This document shows, piece by piece, positions 43,041 through 52,392 of a DNA stretch of 64,000 nucleotides. Numbering within the stretch: the first letter of the stretch is position 1; each line of letters opens with the position of its first letter. The stretch comes from Cognaticolwellia aestuarii. GTDB taxonomy: Bacteria > Pseudomonadota > Gammaproteobacteria > Enterobacterales > Alteromonadaceae. The position numbers and the translations under genes are program-made. The DNA lies in contig NZ_MUZV01000011.1 in the NCBI RefSeq assembly GCF_002000025.1, forward strand, positions 1 through 64,000, in the 5' to 3' direction. The notes beneath the pieces were generated by a model. That model was not told the origin of the DNA, did no database searches, and was given only the letters and a program-made list of their open reading frames with translations.

Positions 43041-46000
43041 ATGAAGCAAACAGGTATTTATGAGCAGTTAATTACCCAATTAGTTGAACAAAATTTAGAT
43101 CGGGAGTCTTTTCATGTTGGCGAACGGCTGCTAGAGTCGGGCGAAGCAGCAACATGGTTGTCTCGTTTTCTAACTCGGTTGATCGAAATAGCGATGGATT
43201 CAGTACCGCGTAGCGATGCAAGAATTCATGAACAAATAGCGCTAGCAAACACTATAGTGCAGTGGCTTAGCAGGCATATTAAAGATGATGAGTTGATCAG
43301 TGAAAACTTATTAGACAGCCAAGGAAAAATCTTAACCGCTTTATTTGATAAATCGAATCCGATTTCAGCTGACTTGCCTAAATATGTTGAATCGATAATG
43401 CCAATAACAGGGCTCACACAAAGTGAATTATTTTGTGGTAGTAATGTAGGTGTATCGCTAGAAACCGAGATAAAAAGAGAAATACAGTCATCAGATAAAA
43501 TTTACTGGCTGGTATCATTTATTAAATGGACCGGCATTAGAATATTCAAAAAAGAGCTTGAGGATTTCGCGCGAAGTGGCAAACAACTAAAAATAATTAC
43601 TACCTCTTACATGGGGGCTACAGATGCAAAAGCGGTTGAGTTTTTAGCGTCATTACCTAATACCGAAGTTAAACTCAGTTACAACATAAACCGTGAAAGG
43701 TTGCACGCCAAATCTTATTTGTTTATGCGAAATACCGGTTTTCATACCGGTTATATTGGCTCATCTAATTTGTCTCATTCAGCATTAACCAATGGCTTAG
43801 AGTGGAATTTGAAAATTACCTCGCAAGAAATTCCACACATTATCGAAAAGTCGCTTAGCACCTTCGATACTTATTGGGAGTCACCTGATTTCGAATACTT
43901 TGATGGTAAAGCCGAAAGTCGCGAAAAACTAGGTAACGCATTACAGGAAGCAAAAGGTGGTTTTAACCACTCAGTAACTAACTTTTATTTTGATCTAAAG
44001 CCACATTCACATCAGCAGAGAATATTAGAAAAATTGCAAGTTGAGCGGGATATGCATAACCGATATCGGAACTTAGTTGTTGCCGCAACAGGTACAGGTA
44101 AAACTATTATTTCCGCTTTTGACTTTGCACGTTTTTATCAGCAGAAACCAGAGGCAAAATTTCTATTTATTGCTCATCGTGAAGAGATTTTAAAACAAGC
44201 ATTGAGTGCTTACCGCGGTGTATTAAAAAATAGCACTTTTGGCGAATTGTGGGTTGGCAATAACAAGCCCAATAAATATCAGCATTTGTTTGCTTCCATT
44301 CAAAGCTTGAGCACGCAACTCAATAATCAAATTGACCGTTTAGCATTAAGTGAAAACTATTTTGATTATATCGTTATTGATGAAGTTCACCATATTTCAG
44401 CAAACAGTTATCGTGCTGTGCTCAAGCATTTTAATCCTCAGGTATTATTAGGCTTAACAGCAACACCTGAAAGACATGACGGTAGTGACATTTTAAGTGA
44501 CTTTTGCCATGTTATTGCCGCAGAAATACGATTACCTGAAGCTATTAATCAACGTCATTTAGCGCCGTTCCAATATTTTGCTATTGATGATGATACCGAC
44601 TTAACTAAAGTACCATGGTCAAAAGGGCGTTACGATATTGCTGAACTTACGCATCTATATACCTATAATGACCAACGCGTTTTACGTATTCTACAAAGCC
44701 TAAGTGAAGTTGTAACTGAGCCAGCCCAAATGCGAGCATTAGCTTTTTGTGTCAGTAAAGATCACGCAAATTTTATGGCTAAAAAATTCACCTTACATAA
44801 TATTGCTTGTGGTGTGCTTACCAGTGATAACAGCAAAGACCGTGATATTTTGCAGCAACAGCTAAGATCAAAAAAAATTAATGTTTTGTTTGTTGTTGAT
44901 ATTTTTAATGAGGGTGTCGACATTCCAGAATTAGATACCTTACTATTTTTGCGTCCGACTGAAAGTTTAACCGTATTTTTACAGCAATTAGGGCGAGGGT
45001 TACGCCTGACCAACGATAAAGAATGTTGTACGGTTTTAGACTTTGTTGGCAACTCGCGTGCAGAGTATGACTTCTCTCATAAATTTAGAGCCTTGGTGGG
45101 TAAAACAAACCATGCCATAGGGAAAGAAGTAGAACAAGGTTTTCCTAACTTACCATTAGGGTGCCGTATTGAGTTGCAAGAAAAAACTCAAGCCATGATC
45201 CTTAAAAATATTAAGCAAGCAACACTGAATAAGCATAAATTTATTAGCTTAATACAAAACTTTCTTCATGTGACAAACTTACCGCTCACATTGGTAAATT
45301 TCTTACATATTTACCCTCATATTACGCTAGAAAATATTTATAAAGTGAAAGGGGGTTGGTCGTTATTATTGGCAGCGAGTAACAATAATGAAATACCTTC
45401 AGATGAAAAAGCACTTTATGATGCTTACTACCGCGCCATTAATAATCGTTTACTCAACTGTTCATCGTTATCTTACTTACGCTTTATTAAAGCGCTTTGT
45501 GCTAATGATTTTAGCATGTCAGGTATTAATATCGATAATATGTCTCAACATTGTCTACAGAAGTTTGCCTTAATGTGTCATTACGATTTCTGGGATAAAA
45601 CCGGTCGTCAACTTGGTTTCGAAAATTTAAGTGCTAGCCTCAAGGCGCTTAGAAAAAATGACTTACAGCAAGAATTAAGCGAAGTCATTACGTTACTCAT
45701 TGATCGCCTTGAGGTTAACGAATTTGATATGCCAGTTGTTAATAATGTTGTTGTAGACTCTTCTCCGCTAAAAATGCATGTTCGTTATCCAAAAGAGCAT
45801 ATTCTAGTCGCTTTTGGTGATAGTACGTTTAATAAAAAGTCCTCGAGTCGCGAGGGTGTTTTAAATATTGCTAATGCGAATACCGAGCTATTGTTTGTCA
45901 CCTTAAATAAATGTGAGAAACAATTTTCCGCTACCACCATGTACCATGATTACGCCATTAGCCCGACCTTATTTCATTGGCAAACACAAAATAGCGCTAG

Positions 46001-46238
46001 GCCGAATTCAGGCCGAGGTTTAGCTTACATTACACAAAAAGAAAGCAAAAAAACTTTCCTGCTATTTGTACGTGAGCAAGGTAAAGATGAGAATGGAAGA
46101 ACTATGGGCTTTGTTAACTTTGGTCCGGTCGACTTTGTGAAATACGAAGGTAGTCAGCCAATGAATATCACATGGAAATTGCAACATGCTATGCCTGCAT
46201 ATTTATGGCAAGAAACCGCTAAATTGGCTGTTGGATAG
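43041..46238 (+). CDS. PLD-like nuclease/SF2 helicase/DUF3427 protein
   Basis: 1065 aa in three parts. An HKD (phospholipase D-like) domain has H222-x-K224 in RERLHAKSYLFM and then GYIGSSNLSHSAL. An SF2 helicase has Walker A ATGTGKT (349-355), DEVHH at 447 (DEAD-like), LLGLTATPERHDG and QQLGRGLRLTNDK. The C-terminal DUF3427 has FVREQGKDENGRTMGFVNFG. The first about 120 residues are a helical extension. The architecture belongs to DNA-processing proteins found in defence-rich regions and resembles restriction enzymes. No methyltransferase lies beside it. Good AAGGA ribosome site. Confidence 0.87.
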   Translation: MKQTGIYEQLITQLVEQNLDRESFHVGERLLESGEAATWLSRFLTRLIEIAMDSVPRSDARIHEQIALANTIVQWLSRHIKDDELISENLLDSQGKILTALFDKSNPISADLPKYVESIMPITGLTQSELFCGSNVGVSLETEIKREIQSSDKIYWLVSFIKWTGIRIFKKELEDFARSGKQLKIITTSYMGATDAKAVEFLASLPNTEVKLSYNINRERLHAKSYLFMRNTGFHTGYIGSSNLSHSALTNGLEWNLKITSQEIPHIIEKSLSTFDTYWESPDFEYFDGKAESREKLGNALQEAKGGFNHSVTNFYFDLKPHSHQQRILEKLQVERDMHNRYRNLVVAATGTGKTIISAFDFARFYQQKPEAKFLFIAHREEILKQALSAYRGVLKNSTFGELWVGNNKPNKYQHLFASIQSLSTQLNNQIDRLALSENYFDYIVIDEVHHISANSYRAVLKHFNPQVLLGLTATPERHDGSDILSDFCHVIAAEIRLPEAINQRHLAPFQYFAIDDDTDLTKVPWSKGRYDIAELTHLYTYNDQRVLRILQSLSEVVTEPAQMRALAFCVSKDHANFMAKKFTLHNIACGVLTSDNSKDRDILQQQLRSKKINVLFVVDIFNEGVDIPELDTLLFLRPTESLTVFLQQLGRGLRLTNDKECCTVLDFVGNSRAEYDFSHKFRALVGKTNHAIGKEVEQGFPNLPLGCRIELQEKTQAMILKNIKQATLNKHKFISLIQNFLHVTNLPLTLVNFLHIYPHITLENIYKVKGGWSLLLAASNNNEIPSDEKALYDAYYRAINNRLLNCSSLSYLRFIKALCANDFSMSGINIDNMSQHCLQKFALMCHYDFWDKTGRQLGFENLSASLKALRKNDLQQELSEVITLLIDRLEVNEFDMPVVNNVVVDSSPLKMHVRYPKEHILVAFGDSTFNKKSSSREGVLNIANANTELLFVTLNKCEKQFSATTMYHDYAISPTLFHWQTQNSARPNSGRGLAYITQKESKKTFLLFVREQGKDENGRTMGFVNFGPVDFVKYEGSQPMNITWKLQHAMPAYLWQETAKLAVG

Positions 46239-46410
46239 TGATGTAAGCTCATAATTAAATAGAAGATGAAGTGATGTCTATTAACCAGCTTATTACGAGT
46301 ACTACAACGTTAAAAATATTGACAATAAAGTTAAATTCTCGCATTAAGGAGCGTGAAGCATCATCTTTTTCTAATTTTATTAATTAGTTTAAAACACCAA
46401 AAGATATTTT

Positions 46411-46815
46411 TTACTGCGAATGCACCAAGCCAGTTTCATCATTTTCAAAACCATGACAAATATAACCCACTAACTGGCGCTTTTTCTTGGCTATATGATG
46501 AAAATGCTCAAAGCCAACAGAAAAGGCAAATGGGTTAGCGTTGTAGTCGGCGTATGATTGATCTGCTCCGTTTTGTGCTTCACGCACACCAGCAGCGAAT
46601 GAGCTTAAAAAGTCGTCGCGGTTATTGAGTAAAATAACCGTTGCGCCGGTATCGCTTTCAACCAGTTCTAATGCACCTAGCTCAATATACTTATCAACCA
46701 CTGTGTTATTGAAAAAACCACTGTATTGCTCGGTTTCACCATCATAAGCCACGGCCGAGTCATCTGTTGCTTCCATTAAAGAGACAAACAATTCTCTTAC
46801 TTTTTTTGAAATCAT
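46411..46815 (-). CDS. Hypothetical protein (134 aa)
   Basis: 134 aa, acidic, soluble. Starts MISKKVRELFVSLMEATDDS, continues with DKYIELGALELVESDTGATV and an aromatic/His-rich SVGFEHFHHIAKKKRQLVG. No family recognised. AAGGTATG with AAGGAACAAGG upstream supports the start. It lies between convergent helicase and the M50 protease gene on the same strand as the latter. Confidence 0.6.
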   Translation of the reverse strand: MISKKVRELFVSLMEATDDSAVAYDGETEQYSGFFNNTVVDKYIELGALELVESDTGATVILLNNRDDFLSSFAAGVREAQNGADQSYADYNANPFAFSVGFEHFHHIAKKKRQLVGYICHGFENDETGLVHSQ

Positions 46816-46926
46816 ACCTTGTTCCTTTTACGACGGTATTGGCAAATAATTCACTGGTTTTATAAAGCCATTAAGCTGATGGCTAGTTGTAGTAACTAGC
46901 CATGCATTACAAGTTATACAAAAAAC

Positions 46927-48006
46927 CTAACTACCTAATATTTTAAGCGGTAGCGATAAGGCGTTGTTACCCGTTTGGCCTACCAACCAAATAATAGCGC
47001 TTAAACCACCAACGGTAACAACATACCAAATTGCAGACACTACTTGTGCATAACGATTAAGCGGTAGTAATTGGCTAAGGTGTCGGCGTTTATATTCAAA
47101 AAATATTTCAATACTACCAATTGCTAGTAAGAAGCCTAGCAAGGCTAAACCAAAGTAATAGCTAATATAAATACCAAGCGCTGCACCTAATGCACAAACG
47201 ATTAAACCCACTTTTGAGTTAATAGAGAAAGCGATACTTTTAAGTACGTGGCCGCCGTCTAAGGGTAATATGGGTAACAAGTTAAATAAGTTCAGTAGGG
47301 CGTTAAACACCGCTAAGCCGGCGAGTATTTCTAGGTCAGTTATCCAATATCCAATTAAACAGGCAATTGAGAGAATTAAGCCGAAAAATGGTCCCATGAT
47401 GGAAATAACCACGTCTTGCCAGCGGGTGTTAATTTTGTCGTCACTCAGCGCTAAACCACCAACAAAAGGTATCAGGTAAATGCCTTTGGTTTTTAAACCG
47501 AAGTATTTCATCGCTTTAATATGACCATATTCATGAAACACGAGGCAAAGGATAAGCGCAATGGCGAATTCGATTGAAAACAACCAGCTGTATGCGGCTA
47601 AACTGCCGGCGGCAAATAGCACTTTTATTACTTTGGCACTTTTTAGTAACTTTAAACCAAGGCCAGCCATACCAACCAAACTAAACTTTATCGGCTGCTT
47701 TTCACGGGCACTAACGTCTTGCTGCTCAATGCTTTTTTCATCGAGTGAGTCACTTTGTACTACTTGGTCGTTGAGTAAAAGTTGGTATTGCAGGGTAAAA
47801 GGCTGCCATTGCAGTGCGCCATTAAGCTCTACTTGTATTTCGCCTTGTTCACTTTGTAGCATAAACTGATGTGAAAACGTGTCGCTGTCGGCGCTTGCAT
47901 CAATTTGTGATACACATTGTTCGTTCCAAAATAGCTGCTGCCAGCCCGCCATTGAACCTTCTAATCTTAATGTTTTGCCTAAACACTCTATTGCTAATAA
48001 TTGCAC
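46927..48006 (-). CDS. M50 (site-2 protease-like) membrane metallopeptidase
   Basis: 359 aa. The zinc motif is H158-E159-YG-H162 in CLVFHEYGHIKAMKYFGLK; the third ligand Asp is in LFNLLPILPLDGGHVLKS. About six membrane helices surround these sites. The N-terminal about 100 residues are a soluble domain with beta-rich repeats of glutamine (WQPFTLQYQLLLND). Such proteases cut substrates within the membrane. No sigma/anti-sigma pair is adjacent, so the substrate is unknown. Confidence 0.85.
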   Translation of the reverse strand: MQLLAIECLGKTLRLEGSMAGWQQLFWNEQCVSQIDASADSDTFSHQFMLQSEQGEIQVELNGALQWQPFTLQYQLLLNDQVVQSDSLDEKSIEQQDVSAREKQPIKFSLVGMAGLGLKLLKSAKVIKVLFAAGSLAAYSWLFSIEFAIALILCLVFHEYGHIKAMKYFGLKTKGIYLIPFVGGLALSDDKINTRWQDVVISIMGPFFGLILSIACLIGYWITDLEILAGLAVFNALLNLFNLLPILPLDGGHVLKSIAFSINSKVGLIVCALGAALGIYISYYFGLALLGFLLAIGSIEIFFEYKRRHLSQLLPLNRYAQVVSAIWYVVTVGGLSAIIWLVGQTGNNALSLPLKILGS

Positions 48007-48680
48007 TGCATAACCTTTGCTATAAAACCTTGCCCGATTATCGCTATATTTTCGCAGTCAGCAAGGTTTATTGGCAAAAAACAATATCTATAGATTGATT
48101 TATGACCTTAGTGGCTTTTGCACATTAGTGTAAATTACTCCCCCCCATCGTTTTCAAAGAGAGTACGTACTTACATAGCATCTATTTTTGTTGGCTTGAT
48201 AGTATAAGTGCACAAAATTGACTATCAAATTAGTAAAATTTTGAGTAATTAAATAATATAAAAAAATAATTTTAAAATATTTTTTAAATTAATTTTACGT
48301 ATCAATTTCTATCGAAAAATCTATTTAAAACAAAGAGAAACAGTCTTTAGTTAGTTTGTATATTAGAAAGGTTAATTGAAAGTGAGAGGTTTATATTTAA
48401 CACTCGGGTTTTGTTTTTAACTTACTTTAAAATAAAAGGTTTATTGTACTTTTGTTGGTTTTGTTAGGTCTTTATTGTGATGTTTGTGTATTTAAGTTCA
48501 CTTGATTTGTGTGGGGTTTTTGCTAGTTTTAATGTTGCTTACGAAATTTGACTGATTAGCCAAATTTCACTTTGATATGGAAGTCGAACCTAGCAATCCC
48601 CTTTCTGTTTTATCTCGCATTAGTAAGCTAGAAGTAAATTAATTTTAACTCTTTAAATTCTACTGATAGAGGTAATTATT
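48007..48680. other. Long AT-rich gene-free region before the DUF2589 operon
   Basis: 674 bp with no supported gene. The stretch 48230-48310 is extremely A/T-rich. An 8-bp dyad GAAATTTG/CAAATTTC at 48543-48550 and 48561-48568 with a 10-nt loop lies about 115 bp before the first DUF2589 gene and could be an operator. The size and composition suggest regulatory sequence or a foreign insertion boundary. Confidence 0.45.
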
Positions 48681-49334
48681 ATGTCCGAAAAAAATTTAGT
48701 TTCTATGGCGCAACAATTTACAGGTTTGCCCATGGACGATCTTATAGGTGCGCCTTTAAATGCTGCGGCGAAAGCGAATTCTGCGATGGCGTTAACCCAA
48801 ACAAAGTTTATGTTAGATACGTGCTTTTCACATGATGATACAGCTCCCCAAAGTGATTATAAACCCATTATGATATCAATGAGCTTAACTCGGGGTGTAA
48901 TCACACCTAGCGTCGACGGCACAACACCACCAACTATTGAATCAGTGGAAACAAAGTTTGAGTTACCGATATTAACTATTATTCCACTGAACTCCCTGGC
49001 TGTTGATAATGTTGATATCACGTTCGAGATGGAAGTTAAATCGAGTTATGGAGAAGAGTCTAGTCAGGAGTCAGAGAAAAAAGCTGCTGCTGATAGTTCA
49101 TTTGAAGCAAAAGTGGGCTGGGGGCCTTTTTCAGCCTCTATCACAGGCAGTGCAAGCTATTCGAGCACAGATAAAGCAGCATCTAGCTCACATTACGAAA
49201 AAAGTAATTCTGCGAAATACACTGTTAACGTTCATGCTGGGCAATTAGATTTACCCAAAGGGGTCAGTATTATTATTGATGCCTTCTCAAAAGCTATTGA
49301 GCCATTAACAATGCCTTTACCAGCAACGCCTTAA
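48681..49334 (+). CDS. DUF2589 domain-containing protein, first copy
   Basis: 217 aa, soluble, no signal peptide. The family pattern is a helical start (QQFTGLPMDDLIGAPLNAAA, AKANSAMALTQTKFM), then MISMSLTRGVI, then FELPILTIIPLNSLAVDNVD and ITFEMEVKSSYG. After a serine-rich stretch comes the C-terminal DLPKGVSIIIDAFSKAIEPL. GAGGT lies upstream. First of four co-directional genes; function of the family is unknown. Confidence 0.78.
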   Translation: MSEKNLVSMAQQFTGLPMDDLIGAPLNAAAKANSAMALTQTKFMLDTCFSHDDTAPQSDYKPIMISMSLTRGVITPSVDGTTPPTIESVETKFELPILTIIPLNSLAVDNVDITFEMEVKSSYGEESSQESEKKAAADSSFEAKVGWGPFSASITGSASYSSTDKAASSSHYEKSNSAKYTVNVHAGQLDLPKGVSIIIDAFSKAIEPLTMPLPATP

Positions 49335-49406
49335 TATTGAACACGCAGTAAACAGGTAGGTGAATATGTTTACTGCGCTTTCGGTATAACTAAGATTTGA
49401 ATAATT

Positions 49407-50027
49407 ATGAATAAAAAAAAGTCAAAGACCAATAAATATGATTTTTCAGGTATGAGCATTGATGAACTTATAGCTAAGCCCTTAACAGCGATTGTTGATG
49501 CACAGGGAAAAATGGCGGCAGAACAAGTAAAACTACTATTGCAGAATTGCTTTTTTTTTAATGGTGAATTTTATGAGCCTAAAGTCATTAAAATGAGTAT
49601 TACAAGAGCTGTAATCGAAGATCTAAATTCAGGTACACAACCTGTTTTAGAGCAAATAGTAACTTATTTTGATCTTCCTCTTATATCTATTTTTCCATTA
49701 AATTCATTAGGTATCGATGCCGTTAACATACATTTCGAGCTTGAGGTTACGGCTCAATATCAAAAAGAAACCGACTCGGCAGATACCAACAGCAATAATG
49801 ATCATCAAGGCTTTGTAAGAAAAAATAATTCTAATATTGAAATGTTAGGCAAAGTATCGACTAAAGCGATTATCAACCAGAATGAAGCTGAATCGATCGC
49901 AACAAGTGCAGCTTATTCAGTAGATGTAGTCGCAGGTCCTTTACCTTTACCTCCGGGGTTACTCAGTATTATTGACGTATACACAAAAGCTATTGAGCCA
50001 ACTGTAATGCCAGAAATTGAAAAATAG
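49407..50027 (+). CDS. DUF2589 domain-containing protein, second copy
   Basis: 206 aa paralogue of the preceding protein: FSGMSIDELIAKPLTAIVDA, IKMSITRAVIEDLNSG, then DLPLISIFPLNSLGIDAVNI and HFELEVTAQY, and LPPGLLSIIDVYTKAIEPTV at the end. The serine-rich middle differs. The two probably pair or form alternate subunits of one complex; this is inference. 12 bp separate it from the zinc-ribbon gene. Confidence 0.78.
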   Translation: MNKKKSKTNKYDFSGMSIDELIAKPLTAIVDAQGKMAAEQVKLLLQNCFFFNGEFYEPKVIKMSITRAVIEDLNSGTQPVLEQIVTYFDLPLISIFPLNSLGIDAVNIHFELEVTAQYQKETDSADTNSNNDHQGFVRKNNSNIEMLGKVSTKAIINQNEAESIATSAAYSVDVVAGPLPLPPGLLSIIDVYTKAIEPTVMPEIEK

Positions 50028-50039
50028 CATAGGTGAAAT

Positions 50040-50237
50040 ATGATTAACGAACAAAAGATACCATGTCCTATATGCCAAGGTCAGATCCCGTTTGATCCAA
50101 TGTCATTGCTACAAGGGGTAGGCTTTGCGTGTCCCACTTGTGCCGCTGTAGTTTCTATTGCACCTGAAAGTATTGATATATCTAAGTCTGCAATGAACGC
50201 GTATCGAGAGTTGAAACTCACTAATGCAAAAAAATAG
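50040..50237 (+). CDS. Small zinc-ribbon protein
   Basis: 65 aa with two CxxC pairs, PCPICQG at residues 9-12 and ACPTCAA at 29-32, enough for one structural zinc. The text between (IPFDPMSLLQGVGF) suggests that of a rubredoxin-like or zinc-ribbon knuckle. Tightly placed between the second DUF2589 gene and the next gene (13 bp each side), so part of the same operon. Confidence 0.7.
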   Translation: MINEQKIPCPICQGQIPFDPMSLLQGVGFACPTCAAVVSIAPESIDISKSAMNAYRELKLTNAKK

Positions 50238-50250
50238 AAGACTATAAATT

Positions 50251-50874
50251 ATGATTAAATTTGATCAGCTAGTGCAAGTTATTCACGATGCAGCACTTTC
50301 AGCAAATGAAGCTGTAGCAAACGAAAACCTTAAGTTAATTGATAAGTATTTTGAAAGTGCCGCTGAAACAAAGTCATCGACACAATTTATTGAGGCTGCT
50401 TTGCAATTAACCGATGATATGATGACACAAGACGATCCCGACTTTTCCGAGTTGGGTGACTTGATGGAGGGATTTGTTAATTGTCAAAAGAATAAACCAA
50501 GCAAACTTGGAGGTTTAGACTATCAGTCATTCGGTAGTTTAAAGCCTCGCACAGTAACTTTACAGTGTCCTGAGGCTACACGAGAAGGCACTAGAGTGAA
50601 AAATATAAAAGTACCGCTTATAGCACTTGCTCCGATAACATTGTCAGAAATTTCGGAAATAAAGTTTAAGACTACATTGGAAATTATTAGTGATGATGAA
50701 GGGTTAAATGTAGATTTCATCAATAGTAGCGTAATAGCAAAAGATAAAGATAAGGCTGATGAAAACCAAACACGCACAACTTTAGAGATAACTATTAGGC
50801 CCAAAGAGACTTCTGCTGGACTCAAAAGTTTGGTTCAGGGTTATGAAAAAGTAATAAAAGCACAAATGCCATAA
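50251..50874 (+). CDS. Divergent DUF2589-like protein, third member
   Basis: 207 aa with no clear family match on its own. Two blocks line up with the DUF2589 proteins: VKNIKVPLIALAPITLSEISEI and KFKTTLEIISDD correspond to the PxLxIxPLNSL and FELEV region, and the final LKSLVQGYEKVIKAQMP corresponds to SIIDVYTKAIEPTVMP. It also starts with a helical region (VQVIHDAALSANEAVANEN). The likeness is my reading by eye. Last gene of the operon. Confidence 0.55.
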   Translation: MIKFDQLVQVIHDAALSANEAVANENLKLIDKYFESAAETKSSTQFIEAALQLTDDMMTQDDPDFSELGDLMEGFVNCQKNKPSKLGGLDYQSFGSLKPRTVTLQCPEATREGTRVKNIKVPLIALAPITLSEISEIKFKTTLEIISDDEGLNVDFINSSVIAKDKDKADENQTRTTLEITIRPKETSAGLKSLVQGYEKVIKAQMP

Positions 50875-51194
50875 TTGTAGGTAATTTTTTAGAGAACCGA
50901 ATAAGCCTATACATATTATTTGTGTGTATTTACCTACATAAAGCCAATAAAAACACCGTTTTTTAGGGTGTTGTTAAATAAAGACAAATCTTTTTGATGT
51001 AAGCACAACTGATATTATTGACAGTAAAATGCGTCTGTTAATTTTTATGGTAAGAAGCACACAGTTAGAGTTATTGCGCTTTTTCTATTATTTTTTGTTT
51101 TAGTCTGCTATTTCAGTTTTTTGCTAATGGCAGTAGCGAAGGTTTGGTGATTGTCATACCATGGAGCCATATTCAGTTTGCGACTCTATTTATT
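50875..51194. other. Intergenic region after the DUF2589 operon
   Basis: 320 bp without a supported gene. A short stem AACACC/GGTGTT (50952-50957 and 50967-50972) is the only terminator-like element and has a poor T tract. A TTG at 51144 could extend the next gene but would put 17 residues ahead of its signal peptide. Confidence 0.4.
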
Positions 51195-52316
51195 ATGCGT
51201 CTTATATTTTCTTTTTTAGTTTTTTTAGTTGCTAGCTCTCAGAGTTTTGCTCAAACACCCGCGCGATTTTTTACCCTCGATGTAACACCAAACTTGGCTA
51301 ATATGTCTGATTTTAAAGCTAGTGCTTTGTGTGATGTTGCTGATGAAACGCAGCGATATTTAACGAAGTTTACAGCTGATAAGTTTGCTGTGCACGCTGG
51401 AACGGTATTTGATGAGAGTGTAACGCTAGCTAAGGTCAAAAAAACTCTCGCCTTTATTTGTCAAACTTACCGAGAAGATGTTCGAAAAAAGCGCTATAGC
51501 CGCCTCCATGATACGCAGTTTTTAATTGAGAATTTTTATTTTTATCGTTGGACACCCGATATTAAAACTGCCCGAGAAATTGCGCTTAAAAGTACTAATA
51601 CTAGTAAGTCTCGCATGTTGAATACGATACCAAGTGATAAGATATTTTTAACTAAATATTATACAAAACTTTTAACCGCTAGCGCCGTTAAAACCCCACA
51701 GTATAACCAAGCGCTTTATGCTTTACCTTATGATGAATCGGCGTTGACGTTAGAGGCCGCGAATGAAGATTTGTCGTTAACGCGCCATAAATACACTCGG
51801 CAAGATATTATTGCGGGTGTGCTAGAAGAAAAAAAATTAGCCAAGCCGTTAATATGGTTAACTGAAGAAGCTTTACATGATGTGTTATTGCAAGGTACTG
51901 GTGTTGTTGAGGTTGATGGTGTTAGGCGCTATTTTAATGTTCACCGTAACAATGGTATTGCTTATGATTATGCCATTGGCAAGCGTGAACAGGCGCGTTA
52001 TTGGTATTTTTCTGAAGTGCCAAGCATTATGGGCTATGGTGAAACACTTGATAGTAAAATTGCCATTGCGCCACACGTGTCTTTTGCTGGCAATGTAGCT
52101 GAGTTAGGTTTAGGTAAGCTGTTTATGGTGAGTTATGACCAAGGTGATGAAAAAATATCGCGTTTAGGGGTGTTAGCTGATCAAGGTGGGGCATTTGATA
52201 ACAACTTATTTCAACTCGATTTATTAGTAGATAGCTATTACGGTTGGCAAGATTATCATAAAGCCAATAAGCATTTACCTGATTACGCAAATGCTTGGTT
52301 GATGTTGGTTAAATAA
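51195..52316 (+). CDS. Secreted protein with MltA/3D-like C-terminal domain
   Basis: 373 aa from the ATG at 51195, which begins a signal peptide (MRLIFSFLVFLVASSQSFA). The C-terminal part has GTGVVEVDGVRRYFNVHRNN, IMGYGETLDSKIAIAP and LGVLADQGGAFDNNLFQLDL. The last resembles the 3D (three-aspartate) motif that carries the catalytic Asp of lytic transglycosylase MltA. The N-terminal half is unlike MltA. A wall-cleaving role is possible but weakly supported. Convergent with the polysaccharide operon. Confidence 0.5.
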   Translation: MRLIFSFLVFLVASSQSFAQTPARFFTLDVTPNLANMSDFKASALCDVADETQRYLTKFTADKFAVHAGTVFDESVTLAKVKKTLAFICQTYREDVRKKRYSRLHDTQFLIENFYFYRWTPDIKTAREIALKSTNTSKSRMLNTIPSDKIFLTKYYTKLLTASAVKTPQYNQALYALPYDESALTLEAANEDLSLTRHKYTRQDIIAGVLEEKKLAKPLIWLTEEALHDVLLQGTGVVEVDGVRRYFNVHRNNGIAYDYAIGKREQARYWYFSEVPSIMGYGETLDSKIAIAPHVSFAGNVAELGLGKLFMVSYDQGDEKISRLGVLADQGGAFDNNLFQLDLLVDSYYGWQDYHKANKHLPDYANAWLMLVK

Positions 52317-52392
52317 TTTCAGTGAATTTTACACAGCATTACTACGGCCAGACATTACCACAGTGCTATAACATGAAAGCACAGCAGCAACA

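Noticed and set aside
42545-43049. Minus-strand ORFs over yceH and its downstream gap
   Set aside because: They are antisense to a well-supported family protein and have unusual amino-acid content.
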